A stretch of DNA of 64,000 bases from Sclerodactyla briareus (Eukaryota; Echinodermata; Holothuroidea; Dendrochirotida; Sclerodactylidae): assembly GCA_026419785.1 (NCBI GenBank), contig JAODTK010005842.1:62001-126000 (forward strand), written 5' to 3'. A program made the position numbers and the translations under genes. The notes below the pieces were generated by a model that worked only from the letters and a program-made list of their open reading frames with translations, searched no databases and was not told where the DNA came from. Every line of letters begins with the position of its first letter. The stretch's first letter is position 1. Below are positions 10,980 to 23,357 of this stretch, piece after piece.

Positions 10980-12444
10980 GTAGGTTCTGGCGATTCCATA
11001 TAGTATACATACTAGCTTGTAATTGTTCCATTGATCGTAAAAGGAAGGAGTGATTGAAAGCACCTCTTGTTACGTCCGCACCTGAAAGGCATGCTGGACA
11101 TTTGGATCTGTATAGCGACGCTGTCAATTATCGTTCAGTTCGCTAAAAACATTCGAACTGTAGTACTAACGCTCGTTTAAGATTTGAAAGGCCAAATGTC
11201 AGCATAACAGACGTGTGTGTCTAGGTTTTTGGTTACTGGTATTCTCAGATCCTAGACTAACAACAAAGTACTTGGCACCCATGTCCTTTGCCATATACAT
11301 ATTTTCTTAGAATTCATAACATAAACTCTTCTCACAAATATCTTTTCAACACTCTATTGTGGATTTCATCCAGCAGAATATAGCTATAGCCATCAGCGTG
11401 ATTTTGGCATTAGCACAAATTTGTGCAACATCGGTTGAGAAGCTTCTTGCCATAAATGTTTACAAGACTGACTCAATGTTTCACTCTCCAAGTTTGTTAT
11501 GAATACGACAACTGATTGGTACATCCTTTCAACTTTCCCCCGTCGAGCATCAAATCAATATTTATCATTAGTAGCCTGCAAGCACGTAGCCGCTTATCAG
11601 GCCTACGAGTATCATTGAAATCCGGCTGACCATGTGCGTGTGTTGTTCAACAACAAAAATCCATATCAGAGGGCAGCCATCCCTTGAGTTTCATATAATC
11701 TACCAAAGGGGGGGGGGGGTCTGTAAATCAAGATGGTGGAAAATAAACCTGCTTGTATAGATTGTCAGTAGCGAAAGTTATTTGAAGATTCAACCATGAC
11801 TAGTGGATTAAAATGAACTTAGACTGCTTGCTCACTGTATTGGCTCGCTTAGGCCACCCAACTATGGGATGATATTATGTAGAGCAAGTACACTATATGC
11901 ATGCGGACTCAAGTCACAAAAATCGCTCCGGCACAGCTACTCACATGTGGACGTACATAGCCAATTCCTTGTGACATGCATGCACTGTGTTGTTGCAGGA
12001 AGGAACTACATGGACCCAATATTTTACTGGGTTATAGCTAGTACTATTAAAGTTCATTAAAGGTCAAATTCGCATGAAGAATGCTCTACCATTCCCACCA
12101 ATCACAGTAATTGGAAGAATCAGCATCGGATCTAGGTATTCCGAAGGACCATTTTTAAAATTTTAATCAATATATATATATTAGCAAGGAGCGAAGAATG
12201 ATATCAAGGTCGACCGATTAGGGGAGGGTCCCAAAATGAGAAGTACAGTTATGAATGAAGAGCAAGCACCAGTAAGATAGGGGTGATTCAGATGCCAGCT
12301 TCTTGTTCAGGATTCAAATTTTGTTTAGCAGTAATATGTGATGAAGAACGAGGCAAACTTCTGTGTGCGTTCTTCTTCGTTGCCCACTTGTGCTTTGAGA
12401 ATCTTCACTCTGAAGTTCTCATTCTCGTTTTGCTATGCCTACAG
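10980..12444. other. Intron 1, no element recognised
   Basis: This is non-coding sequence with a G tract at 11707-11720. No coding block or identifiable transposon was seen. Confidence 0.5.
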
Positions 12445-12556
12445 GTGTCATCCATACGGCTCCAAGGGCTTTTGCTTCTCTTCTATGCCACCATGAAGCA
12501 CTTGCCCTTCCTGTACAATATACATAACTTACAGAACGGGCCTTGGGGGATATTGG
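12445..12556 (+). CDS. INPP5J/INPP5K-like: 5-phosphatase exon B: RLQGLLLL and GLGGYW
   Basis: Acceptor TTTTGCTATGCCTACAG ends at 12444; donor TTGG|GTAAGT starts at 12557. It encodes VSSIRLQGLLLLFYATMKHL then PFLYNIHNLQ, corresponding to the strand that follows the DPWT block in 5-phosphatases. The last 18 bases read GLGGYW only in the neighbouring frame, so one base (probably the extra A in CAGAACGGG near 12535) separates the two parts. GLGGYW normally continues into GNKG, and the next exon opens with GN. Confidence 0.9.
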
Positions 12557-12639
12557 GTAAGTGTGTGTAATATCCGTATTCCATGCTACATAATTACAAT
12601 GTGCATTAATGCATCAGTTACATGGTGCTAGGGTGATGT

Positions 12640-12800
12640 GTGTGTGTACAACGTGCGTGTGTGTGTCACCTTGCCTGTCAGCAGAATTTCTCTGAAATGG
12701 TAGGACTCCATTGCTATGTGATATTGGGGTTGGGTAAACATGATCTGATCAGATTTTGGGCAGGAGAGAATTGGAGTAGGGTAATTTTGAAACCTATTTT
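12640..12800. repeat. Dispersed repeat beginning with a GT tract
   Basis: It shares with 35560-35700 the order GTGTGTGTCAC, TAGCAGGATATCT-like, GGGGTTGGGTGAACACGATC-like and GATTTTGGGCA. Such repeats, with a simple tract at one end, are common short interspersed units; the family is not identified. Confidence 0.6.
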
Positions 12801-13889
12801 TGGTTCACTTTTCATATGGGTCATTATCCATAACCAATTTTGAAAATAGGTCAAGTGATAATAATGCAACAAAACAATTTAATATTCATAATTGAAGGGA
12901 GGATTTGATATTCATAACAGAACAAATGGTACGTTCGAAGTAAGGATACAAGCAATAAAACGAACGATGGTGATTTCCAACCCTAAATTTCTTTTGGGTG
13001 TACGCTCATTCGCAAGATGGGGGTGCAATCCCACCGAGCTCCTTGCAACCTGACTTTTTATGAAGTAAGTGGAGTGAGTGGTAATGTGCCCACTACTCCC
13101 ACCCAGTTAAACTTGGGTCAGACTTCAAATTTCATCATTGTAGAACTTGAATGTCCACATGTGTGTGTGGACTGGCCAGTCTGTTGACTCGGGCCATACA
13201 TTGAAAGGCTGACTGGCATGCGCGGAGGGCATCTCACATTACCACTCTCCACTTACTTCATAAAATGAGGATCAAACTTCTAAAGTTCTTGTTTAATCCT
13301 CACAGTTTCTCCCACTTACGGGTGGGGAAAACCTCCCGGTAAAAACCCTGTTACTCAAAGAAGTCTCTCTGTGGATGAACTGTGAACAGATGGAAGCTCA
13401 CTTTTTCCACAGATTGTAAAGTTAATAGATAAGTCGAGGAAAATGAAAGAAATATTTGATTTGTAATCAGGTGGGTGCCGATTTGAGTCGAATAATGGTT
13501 GAGCATTGGCAAAGCATACTGTGGGAAAGTGATAGTCATTGAGAGCACCTTTAACAAGTTGGGTACAATTCCTGCTTCCTTCTGATTTTCCATCCCTGCA
13601 TGCTCTATATCATGAAGTCTAATTATTGTCTACAGAGGTGAATATGACTTCTTTAGAATTTTGTCTGAAAAATGCAATATTTCATTGGACACAGCATGGG
13701 TATGAATCCCTGACTTCCTTACGAGTTGGTAGGAATCGTTTTTAAGTAATTATAGCTGAGGAGGCGTAAGCAGCTCTAGACGTCATCATGTCTCTCCGTC
13801 TGTTCATTTGTTCGTCGTCATCAGTTTGTTAGTCCTTCTGTTCGTCACGTTCATTCGTAACTTCTGAACCATACATGCGATCAGGTTGA

Positions 13890-14160
13890 AACTCAAGGGT
13901 GGCGCCAGGGGAGGGGCAGGGAGGGCCATGCCCCCTCCGTCGGGGAAACCTGGCCCCCCAAATCGGGGAAAAACTTGCCCCCCCCCCCTCCCCCGTCGGG
14001 GAAATTTTTCCCATTTCGTCAGGGAGCCTGAGTGGGTACGGTACAATTAACACACCCCGAAGAGGGCCTATTCCCCCGACAGTATAAATTTTCCCAACCA
14101 CCTCTATAACAAAGAATCCTATATTCAAGTTAAAAATTTTCGGCCCGCTTCGCATGCGTC
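13890..14160. repeat. G/C-run dispersed repeat
   Basis: Segments such as GGTGGCGCCAGGGGAGGGG and GCCCCCTCCGTCGGGG alternate as complementary G-rich and C-rich runs. Related copies lie at 335-400, 41345-41425, 41760-41830, 62540-62640 and 63140-63205. The runs should fold into hairpins and are prone to length error. Confidence 0.6.
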
Positions 14161-14939
14161 ATATACTTGTGTCTAGTCACAGTGTTCTTCGCTTAAGTTT
14201 ACAGATCAGCGTATCCATATTCCTACAGACTATACAATCACGGCATAGGCAATACAGTCGTATGAATATCGTAAATATGTCACTGCAGGAGAATAATGTT
14301 ACAATTCTGTTGGGGAGGGTGGTCGTCCTGCCGTCTACCACTCTTTGCCTTGTATTAATTGGTATGCTCTCACGATGCAAATACTTCCGTTCTCAGGCTT
14401 TTCTCGCGGTTATGTCACTGAGAGGGCCTGAATCGAGTGGAATGCCATGAGGACTGAGTAGTAAACAATGACCTGTCCACCAATGTGTTTTATTTTTCTC
14501 TGAGAAAAAAGTTCAAAAATTGAAAACATAAAAAATGCAGGTCAGTTGAATGTGAACAACAATAAATGGCCGATGGCGAAGACATTGGCAGTTTGTTGGT
14601 CCTGATATTCCCACAGGAATTTTGCCGTCGCAGGCTACCAAGACATTCCCGACTTGCACTTGTTAAAGTCAGAAACCCAAAATGCGAGCTGGGGTCATTG
14701 GAGGTCATGCAACGTGTCTAATTCATGCAAAAGTTGATTCTGATTAAGTTGAATTTTCATGAAATTTTTGTGGGATATGTTTCATCTCTGGTCCTGAGAT
14801 ATTTAGAGAAGGGGTCACTGGGGGGTCAAGGACATGTTGTCTAAATAAGTTATGTTAATACAGTGCCAATAAATTTTGAAGGTTAGACTTCATTCACTGA
14901 TTAGTGTGTATATATTTAAAGCAATAACCACCTCTATGA

Positions 14940-17235
14940 CAGTGCTGGAGGACTCAAGTCATGACTCAACCCCGAGGACTCAGGGACTCGGTCCGAGTCC
15001 TGGTCTGAGTCCTCTATTTAGAGAACTCGATTTACGTTCGTACAAGACAACCAAAATAATACGCACAACGTTCCTCCAAAATGTAGCGAAACCTTTCCCA
15101 CATACTGCACCGACTGCCCGATGTCTAATTCAGGAGGGATATCACATCATTCTCACACTCTAGCGTGTTGTTACGGTACATATCATGTCTGAGCTAACCA
15201 AATACATGCGGACAAAAGTGCGACAAAGACCGCAAAGTGGTTTGCATGATAATCAGCATGGATAGTTATATTCCATAAACTTTGTGAAACGAATCAATAA
15301 TTGTGATTCCTACTAACAAAACATTACAGCATTATTCCTGTTTATAATGATACCTAACATGAACATTAACACAACCTGGAAATACTCAAATATGTTTTGG
15401 GAAAGATCTATAGCCTAGCTTCCATTTCACGTGCCAATGTATTAGGATATCTTCTTAACTATGTGCTTTTCATAATTTGATAACGTAACTGGCAGTGGGT
15501 ATTCCACTTTTCTGCGTACATGGTAAATCAATGTGAATAGATCATGGTGGAAGTTATCGGCAGCTGTATAATTCTCAGTGAATTATTGGGGAAGCAATTG
15601 CTTTTGCCCCCCCCCCCCCAACATTTGCAGTAAGACATGTTATTCATGTGGCATACATAATGAATAGTGAAATAGTGATGCTAATGTAGCTTAATGAATC
15701 CGTGATTCACAGGAGGGGAGGATGTGGTTTCAATGATTAAGAAAGTTCCATAAAAGAGGGCTGAAGTGAGAGAGCATTTCCTTCCTCTATTCTTTTTCAA
15801 TTGCTAGATATGGCATGGAAAGCATATTTTACAATTTCAATTTTCAAATTAGACTAAGTATATTTTTATTGTCCAGGCCTATCAAGACAACTCCCATTGG
15901 TGTTGCACCCAAAGTATAGTCATCATTGCCCTTTGCATCTCGGCTATCAGAGTAGAACCATTACACCTTCGATTTTCAGCATCTGTCATGCCAGTGTTGG
16001 AGGACTGAGGCCAGCAGCAGTAGTGTGAATGCACTTGCATGAACAGTGCACAATACCATATGTACTAGCTTTGTGTACAAAGCAGTGAATCCTGCACAGG
16101 CCGGTCCAGAACGCTTGGTCCAATCAAGCTGAAATTTGGGGTGTAGCTTTCTTATGGGGAGTACAAGCACCCTATTGTTTTTAGAGTAGACCAGCAGTCC
16201 TAAATCTGAGGAAAAATGTTTTGGGGTCAGGTCACTGGTCATCTGGCCTCAGGAGAAGTCAAAGTCTGATGCTATGCTATTCCTTGCTGGGAAGTATCCA
16301 TAAGTAATCCCAAAGATATTATCAGTCTGTAATCCACCATTTTCTTGGAGTCAGGTCAAAAGTAATCTTAGGTTAACAACAAACTTCAAGTGAAAGGTCA
16401 TTAAGGTCGTCCAGGAATCACTAAGCCTCTTGGCATTCTGATTACAACTGCATTCATATTTTTTGCATTCTGAGTACTGCCCTTCAAGAATAAAATTTGT
16501 TTGCATATCAACTGTGTTGTTTCCTCAATTTGTTCATATATTCATCATAATGACAAGCTATAGCATGGGGAAAACAAAACAAAATTATTTATGTATTTAA
16601 AACACTGGTAATTTAAAATTTCATGCTGTTATATTATTGCCCGGCCTTGGAAGGTGTGGCCTCTGCCTTGGCCTTGAGGGGTGTGGCCTTGGCCTCGAGG
16701 AGTGGCGGCCTCGGCCTTTTGTCCTCGTAGCAGCCAGCCTTGACTGCAACACTGCGGGCATGAGGTATGCCTTCCCAGTCCCTATTCAAATTCTTGTTAT
16801 GCAGTACATTGTCTTCAGTAGACGCTGCATTTAAAGATGGACTGTCGTCTGCTACGTCCAGCGAACAAGCGACGGCAAATTTTGCTTGACGTCACGGCAA
16901 ATATCGTAATGCGCAGCACTCCGCGGTTTTATCGAATCATATATTCAATATTAGTATTCAATTTTATTTGGATGGAAAAATGCATGAAATATTCCATTTG
17001 GTTTCAATTAACTAAATTGCTGGGTGCAGTATACAGTTTACAAGATTTTTTTTTTTATTGATGACAATCCATCTTTAAACATTGCCTGGTGTATAGCAAT
17101 ACAGCGGTTGTCTTAATTTATGCCCTGAATTTGTAAAATAGTACTGGTCAAATTTGCTTGAGGACTCGAGCCAATGATTCGGGACTCGGATATGATGACT
17201 CAGACTCGGATTGAGAGGACTTGACTCCAGCACTG
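14940..17235. mobile_element. hAT-like non-autonomous DNA transposon
   Basis: The ends are inverted repeats: CAGTGCTGGAGGACTCAAGT at the left and, on the opposite strand at the right, CAGTGCTGGAGTCAAGTCCT. Both continue into repeated GAGTCC/GACTCGG motifs. Flanking 8-mers CTCTATGA (14932-14939) and CTTTTTGA (17236-17243) agree at 6 of 8 positions, like an aged 8-bp target duplication. CAGTG termini plus 8-bp duplications are hAT hallmarks. No transposase was recognised inside. The interior carries one ~310-bp repeat unit with its end module (about 16095-16440) and a GGCCTTGG minisatellite (16640-16730). Confidence 0.7.
16640..16730. repeat. GGCCTTGG-type minisatellite
   Basis: Short variants of GGCCTTGG / GGCCTCGAGG / TGTGGCC recur about eight times in a GC-rich island within otherwise AT-rich DNA. 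Confidence 0.6.
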
Positions 17236-17850
17236 CTTTTTGATGCTCGCAATAACCATGGCTATGATGCTTCCAGATTCAGCAGGTTATTGTCCCTTTA
17301 ATCGAGATGGTTGGAACAGAATGAATAGCTAAACAGGAATAACCATCACCAATCACGAAACAGGCAAGAGTCAAGCAGCCAGAGAAAACCCACTTATTTA
17401 CCGTCTGTGCCAGGCTCATCACAAATCACCCATTGCATATCTTAATAACATCCTCATTTCTGCCACCACCAGTTGTCATTCAATTGCCATTTTGTCACTG
17501 TTTCCATTCCATACAGCTACTGTGACCACTTGCTCATCACACAACTGCCTCCAACTAGTCCACCATGCACCTCGCCACCTTTTTGTTGGCACCTCCATAA
17601 TCTCTGACTTTTGAGCCACGGTACTTGAACGCACCCCACTCTTGTGTTTGTACAGTCTGATGTTACTGCCTGTTGTTCTTCTAGTGGTTGCATTTTCACA
17701 TAAGGGTAGTTTTTGATCCTTTTCGGCTGTCTGACGCCTGGCTCTAATATAAGCCCTCACTCGGGGATATAATGGTTTTGGCATTGTTGTCTCCGTCGCC
17801 GCCGACGGAAGATTTTGTGTTATGCAATGTATCATAGCCTATGCCTGCTG
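17236..17850. other. Intron 2 DNA between elements
   Basis: A 119-codon minus-strand frame (17476-17835) has no recognisable domain and no splice-site support. I leave it as non-coding. Confidence 0.4.
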
Positions 17851-17879
17851 GATGGCAGATGACCACATAAGTGAGCGCA

Positions 17880-18500
17880 CATTATTGTGAAGCATGTGTC
17901 CTCTCAAACGCCGGTTTGATCAGGTGACCTTTGTTGTGACACCATAGTTCATTATTTAATCCCCATTCAAGGGAATTTGGTTTTGGCATCGTTTCCCTAG
18001 ATTTTTTTGGGGTGTTAACGCAATAACTCTTAACACTTCGTCCGATTGACCACAAAACTTTGTACACATATTCGCCCTTACAAAGCTCATAAGAGTTCGA
18101 ATGTGGTGTCGTCGCACCACTCTGACCGGACACCAATCTTGGATTTTCAACGAACTAAATTGATGTGTTTGTACAATAACTCCCTAGTGGCCTTGTCATA
18201 TTCCATATGAAAACTTGGCACCATGATCGTCTAGTGAAAATCCTTGTATGTGTCAAAAGTGTCGCCGCCCGTCCGTTCTGACAGCGGCCATTTCAGATTT
18301 TTTTGCGAAACTGTTTTCCACTGAGCTGTGCGTTTTGAAGCATGCCGATCGTTAAAAAAGACCACTTTTTGCCCCATACGACCCCACCAGCGGCCATCTT
18401 TAATTTTTGCGAAAATCATTTTTGCGAAAATCATTTTTGCGAAATCATTTTGATTCTTGAAGAAGGTCAGAGAAGTCCTATATGCAGTCTGACAGTGGGT
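17880..18500. repeat. Dispersed repeat with GCGAAAATCATTTTT triplication
   Basis: Homologous in inverted orientation to 49320-49970: both contain a TTACAAA..TC.CATAAGAGTTCGAA-type block (18075-18100) and a run of TTTTTGCGAAAATCA. That motif is repeated three times at 18402-18450. A third relative is at 57350-57680. The family is unknown. Confidence 0.6.
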
Positions 18501-18540
18501 GTGGTATGTGTGGCGTATGTGATCGGACCCAGCTTGTAAA

Positions 18541-21500
18541 ACCCGATAACTCAACCACACCTGGATGGATGAAGTTCATAGTGGTGTGTGTTCGCCATGA
18601 TGAGTGCATGACCCTATGGGGTTGAGGGTGAGGTCATATGAGTCATCTGAGGTCAAGTCTGAAAATCGTGTAAACAACACGATAGTCCAAAATGGTTGGT
18701 CCGATCAAGTGAAATTTTGTGTATAAGCCTCCTTAGGGGGCGGGTACAGGAACCTATGGTTTTGGTTCAGGTTGGACGTGATGTGGTGCGAAAAAGAATT
18801 TTCTTTGTGATAAGGCGATATTTGGCAAATTTTGGCTTGTAAACCGATAACTCGATCCCCATGGGATGATGATGAAGCTCATACTTGGTATGTGGTCCCA
18901 TGATGAGTACATGGGACCTATTGATTTGGGGAGGTCAGAGGTCAGTGAGGTTCACCAGAGGGTCAAAAGTTGAAAACTTGTGAACACGAATGCCCAGAAT
19001 GGTTGGTCTGATCTGGATTCAAATTTTGTGTGTAGCCTTCCTCTATGAGAGGGACAGGAGACCTATTGTTTTTGGTAGAGGTCGGAGGCTCGGAATTTGG
19101 GTCAAAAATAGGAAAATTTGTGAAAAGTCAATAATTGGCCAAATTTTGCTGTGAAACCAGATAACTCACTCCCACTTGGATGGATTAAATCATACTTGGT
19201 ATGTGGTTCCCATGATGGTACATGACACCTATTGTTTTGGGGTCAGGTCAGAGAAGTCATCTGGGGTCAAGTCTGAAAATCTTGTAACACAATAAGTCCA
19301 AAAGGTTGTCCGATCAAGTTGAAATTTTGGTTATAGCTTCCTTGCGGGGGTACAGGAACCTATTGTTTTTGGTTCCGGTTGGAAGTGACTTGTGGTGCGA
19401 AAAGAATTTTCGTTGTGACAGTAGATATTTGGCAAATTTGGCTTGTAAACACGATAACTCGGACCCCACTTGATGGTGAGCTCATACTTGAGTATGTGTG
19501 TTCCCCATGATGAGTACATGAACCCTATGGTTTGGGTCAGGTCAGAGGTCATCTGAAGTCACCAGAGGTTCAAGTCGGAAAACTTGTGAACACGATATGC
19601 CCAGAATGGTTGGTCTGATCGGATTTCAAATTTGGTTTGTAGCTTCCTTATGGGGAGGACAGGACCCCTTGTTTTTGGTATAGGTAGGAGGTGTGAATTT
19701 TGGTCAAAATAGGAAAATTTGTGAAAGTCAATAATTTGGCCAATTTTGGCTTCGGGAACACAGTAACTCGTCCCTACTTGGATGGATGAAATTCATTACT
19801 TGGTATGGTGTTCACAATGATGAGTACATGGACCCTATTGTTTTGGGGTCAGGCAGAGGTTATTGAGGTCACCAGAGGTTCAAAGGCTGAAAACCGTTGT
19901 TATTAACAGGATAAGTTCAGAATAGTTGGTCTGATGAGGTTGAATTTGGTGTGTAGTTCCTATAGGGATTACAGGAAACCCCATTGACTTTTGGTATAGT
20001 CAGGAGTTGAATTTGGTCAAAATAGACAATTTGTCCCAAAAGTCGATGATTTTGGCCCAATTTTGGCTTGTAAACACATAAACTCTACCCTTACCTGGAT
20101 GGAGAATGAAGGCTCATAACTATGGTATGTGTTTGCCCCATGATGAGTACATTGAAACCCTCTTGTTTTGGGGTCAGTCAGGGTCATCTGAGTGTCACCA
20201 AAGGTCGAAGTATGTAAGCCTGTGAAACACGAAAGTCCGAATGGTTAGTCTGATGGCGTTGAAAATTTGATGTGTATTGTTTCGTTTATAGGGAGTGACA
20301 GGAACCCTATTGTTTTTTGGTCAAGTTGGAAGGGAATTGGTGGTGCGAAAAGATATTTTCTTGTGATCAGTCATATTTTGTCAAATTTGGCTTGTAACAC
20401 GATAACTGACCCCCTTGATGGATGAAGCTCAACTGGTAATGTTTGTTCCCCATGATGAGTACATGCACCCTATTGTTTGTATGTCAGTTCAGAGGTCATC
20501 TTAGGTCACCAGAGGTCAATCTGAAAACTTTGGTGAACCCGACGATATGCCCATAATGGTTGGTCTGATCTGGATTCACATTTTGGTGTGTAGCTTCCTT
20601 TATGGGGAGGACAGAACCCTATGTTTTTTGGTATAGGTGTCGGTAGGTGAATTTTTGTCAAAAAGAGTAATTTGTGAAAAGGTCATAATTTTGGCCAATT
20701 TGGCTGTGAACACGATACCTCGACCTATTCCACTTGGCAATGGATGAATTATACTTGTATGTTGTGTTCCCATGATGAGTACATGACCCCTATGTTTTTG
20801 GGGTCAGGGCTCAGAGGTTATCTGAGGTCACCAGAGGTCACAGTCTGAAACGTGTAAACCAGGATAAGTTTCAGAATAGTGTCTGATGAGTTGAAATTTG
20901 TGTGTGTGTCAGTTCCTATAGGGATTACAGGAAGCCCCATTGCTTTTGGTATAGATCGTAGGTGAATTTTGGTCAAAAAAATTAGAAAATTGGTAAAAGA
21001 CAAACATTTTTGCAAATTTTGACTTTGGCAACACATAACTCGACTCCACCTGGATAATTGAAGCTTATACTTGGTATGTGGTTACCTATGATGGAGTCCA
21101 AGAAACCCGACTTGTTTTGGGGTCGTCAGAAGTCACCAGCGGTCAACGTCTGAAACCTTGTATAAACACGATAAGTCAGAATTGTTGGTCAGGACAAGTT
21201 GAAATTGGTGTAAAGCTTTCTTATGGGGAGTACAGGACCCCATTGTTTTAATTCAGGTCGGGCTGAATTCACTCATAAATAGAAAGTATGAGGGTTCGAT
21301 GTTTGGCCCAATTTTGGCTTGTAAACAGAATAAACCGACTATACCTGGATGAATAGAGCCCATACTTGGTAAGTGTTCCCCAGGCTGAAGTACATTGAAC
21401 CCTCTGTTTGGGATCAGGTTAAACATGTATAGGTCAAAAGTCTGAGGAATCCAGGAAGTCCATAATGGTGATCTGCTAGTTAGAATTAGTGTGTAGCTTC

Positions 21501-22191
21501 TTATGAAAGTACAGGAACCTTATTGTCTTTGGTCTAGACGGGTATTTGGTTAAAAATAGAAAATTTGTGAGAAAGTTGGAATTTTGGCCAAAGTTTGGGC
21601 TTAGAAACATGCGAAGCTCATTTCTTATGTGAGTTCACCATGATCGAGCACATGAACCTTAGTGTTTTGGGGTAACCTGAGGTTACCGCAGACCAAGCGG
21701 AAATCCTTGTCCAACCTAAAAAAGTATGCTTGGTCTGATCTGGTTGGACTATGGTGTGCAGCTTCCTTTATTAGGGTAGCAGCGGTTACCCTGTGTAAGC
21801 AGCTAAGAAGAGTGATATTCTGGCCAATTTCAGTTGGTAAACGTGATAAATCGACCTATATGAATGAAGCTCATATCCGGTATGTGTGTTCACTATTGAT
21901 GCTACATTTGCTCCCATGATTTCAAGGGTCAGGTGAGGGGTTGACAGAGTCATAGTTGGAGAATTGTGTTGGAAAAAAAGTTGTGAAAAATTAGTGTGGC
22001 TTTTTCATCAAGAGTGCAGTGGAACTATTGGTTGATCAGGATAGCATCATTTTGGTGAGTGGAAATGGGAAATTGTCAGAGGTTGTGTTCATAATGTGCC
22101 CATAATGAGCTTTTACCATTTCCCATTTGTCTTTGTCTGGCCATAGGTGTCAGGAAAATGGGAAGGAATCACTAAGCCTTTTGGGATTCTG
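18541..22191. repeat. Tandem array 1 of ~310-bp units, with end module
   Basis: About ten units; a landmark resembling GATAACTCGACCCC recurs near 18546, 18846, 19160, 19454, 19765, 20080, 20400, 20714, 21036 and 21322. Other unit blocks are CCCCATGATGAGTACATGA, CCCTATTGTTTTGGGGTCAG, AGGTCATCTGAGGTCA and TTTTGGCCAATTTTGGCTTG. From 19.4 to 21.0 kb the units form a three-unit higher-order repeat (period about 950 bp). After the last recognisable unit the array decays and ends in AAGGAATCACTAAGCCTTTT (from 22163). Units differ largely by one-base indels. Confidence 0.9.
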
Positions 22192-22288
22192 CTTATTAAT
22201 ATACTGTAATCATGAACTGGCATAATCCTACGATCTATCTCTGCATGTCTGGATTCAATTTTGATACCCTCCCTGTTTTGTTTTATAG

Positions 22289-22465
22289 GGTAACAACGTT
22301 GCAGTGGCAGGAGGCTGAACTGCTACGGCAGGAGTATATGCTTCGTCGCGCCCACATGTCTGCCCACACAGAACAGTGGGAGTTCAGAGATAAAGAATAC
22401 GACCTGTTTGCCTCCGGCCTGACATTCCCGCTGGAAGCTCTCCTAGTGCATTGGTTCACAAGGAG
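22289..22465 (+). CDS. INPP5J/INPP5K-like: 5-phosphatase exon C: HMSAH motif
   Basis: Acceptor TTTTGTTTTATAG ends at 22288; donor GAG|GTGGCT starts at 22466. It opens GGTAAC (GN, joining to GLGGYW), then, after a poorly readable stretch, gives AHMSAHTEQWEFRDKEYDLF (about 22350-22410) and ASGLTF. HxxAH is the conserved histidine motif of 5-phosphatases. After a one-base shift near 22428 it ends AGSSPSALVHKE (22430-22465). Both ends are on codon boundaries and the length is a multiple of three, so the frame breaks inside it cancel out. The expected GNKG is altered to GNNV. Confidence 0.85.
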
Positions 22466-23357
22466 GTGGCTGTACTCTGTACCTTTTTCCATAATGCAAT
22501 GTATATTAGGTGGGGGGGAACAGCTTTTTTCAGCCATTATGGTAGCTGAAATTATTATCCTTCATAAGAATAACATTGCCAAACTGGGAGGCTTTTAATG
22601 GCGAAAATATACTAAAGCAGTTGAGACTCTGAATTTAGGTAAGTAACAGACGAGGCGCAGACCTGAGTTAGTATATAACTGAGTGAGAAGTTATGAACAG
22701 TAAAAGGAAAGTGCTGTAGTTTATTCCTATTGTATACAACCCAAATCGTAACAAACAAATTAAGAATTACCCAAACAATCAGAGATATCTATAGCTCTAG
22801 ATCTATATCTTTATCTCTTATAAACAAGTAACTGAGCAGCTAGGGTAATATTGCATTAGTTCAACAAAGTAAGTGCATTGCATCGTCAAACACAAAAGAT
22901 TAGCAGGCTGGGTGCTGGTGCGTACTTCCACGGAAGACGCAATACAAACCCAGACGGCTGAACCGGAGGATTGCGCGTGTTTGTGAACATGACATTCACG
23001 AATGCAACCGAGCTACGCGTCGTTTCGCCCGTCTGTATTTCGTCGAGGCAGTACGCCCTCTGAGTGCGCGTATATTTAAAAAGCCCAGAATCTTGTGTGT
23101 GAACATAACTCATGTCAAACATAACATTTGCGATTAAAAAGTATAGCGTTGTTTACTTTTAAGACGCAGCACATTGAGAGCAAGTATTTGTTGTTGTGTG
23201 AATCTGACCAGCTGACTGTTATTGAAAAAACACTGACTATTATTGGCAAAAAATAACGGATAGCTACGTGATTGGGATTAGCCAATCAGATCTATCAAAT
23301 CTATCTATCTATCTTCTATCTATCTATCTACCGTTGTGCTGTCTGTCAACGTTGATT
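22466..23357. other. Intron 3 start, with CTAT microsatellite
   Basis: No gene seen. An imperfect (ATCT)n tract spans about 23296-23333. Confidence 0.5.

Larger units (their letters stand above)
12557..14939. other. Intron 2, first part, with dispersed repeats
   Basis: No coding exon was seen. Repeat pieces include a GT-rich-start family at 12640-12800 (also 35560-35700), an inverted copy of the 2985-3275 unit at about 13795-13900 and a G/C-run repeat at 13890-14060. Confidence 0.5.

Noticed and set aside
17476-17835. 119-codon minus-strand open frame
   Set aside because: Low-information composition, no domain, no supporting context.
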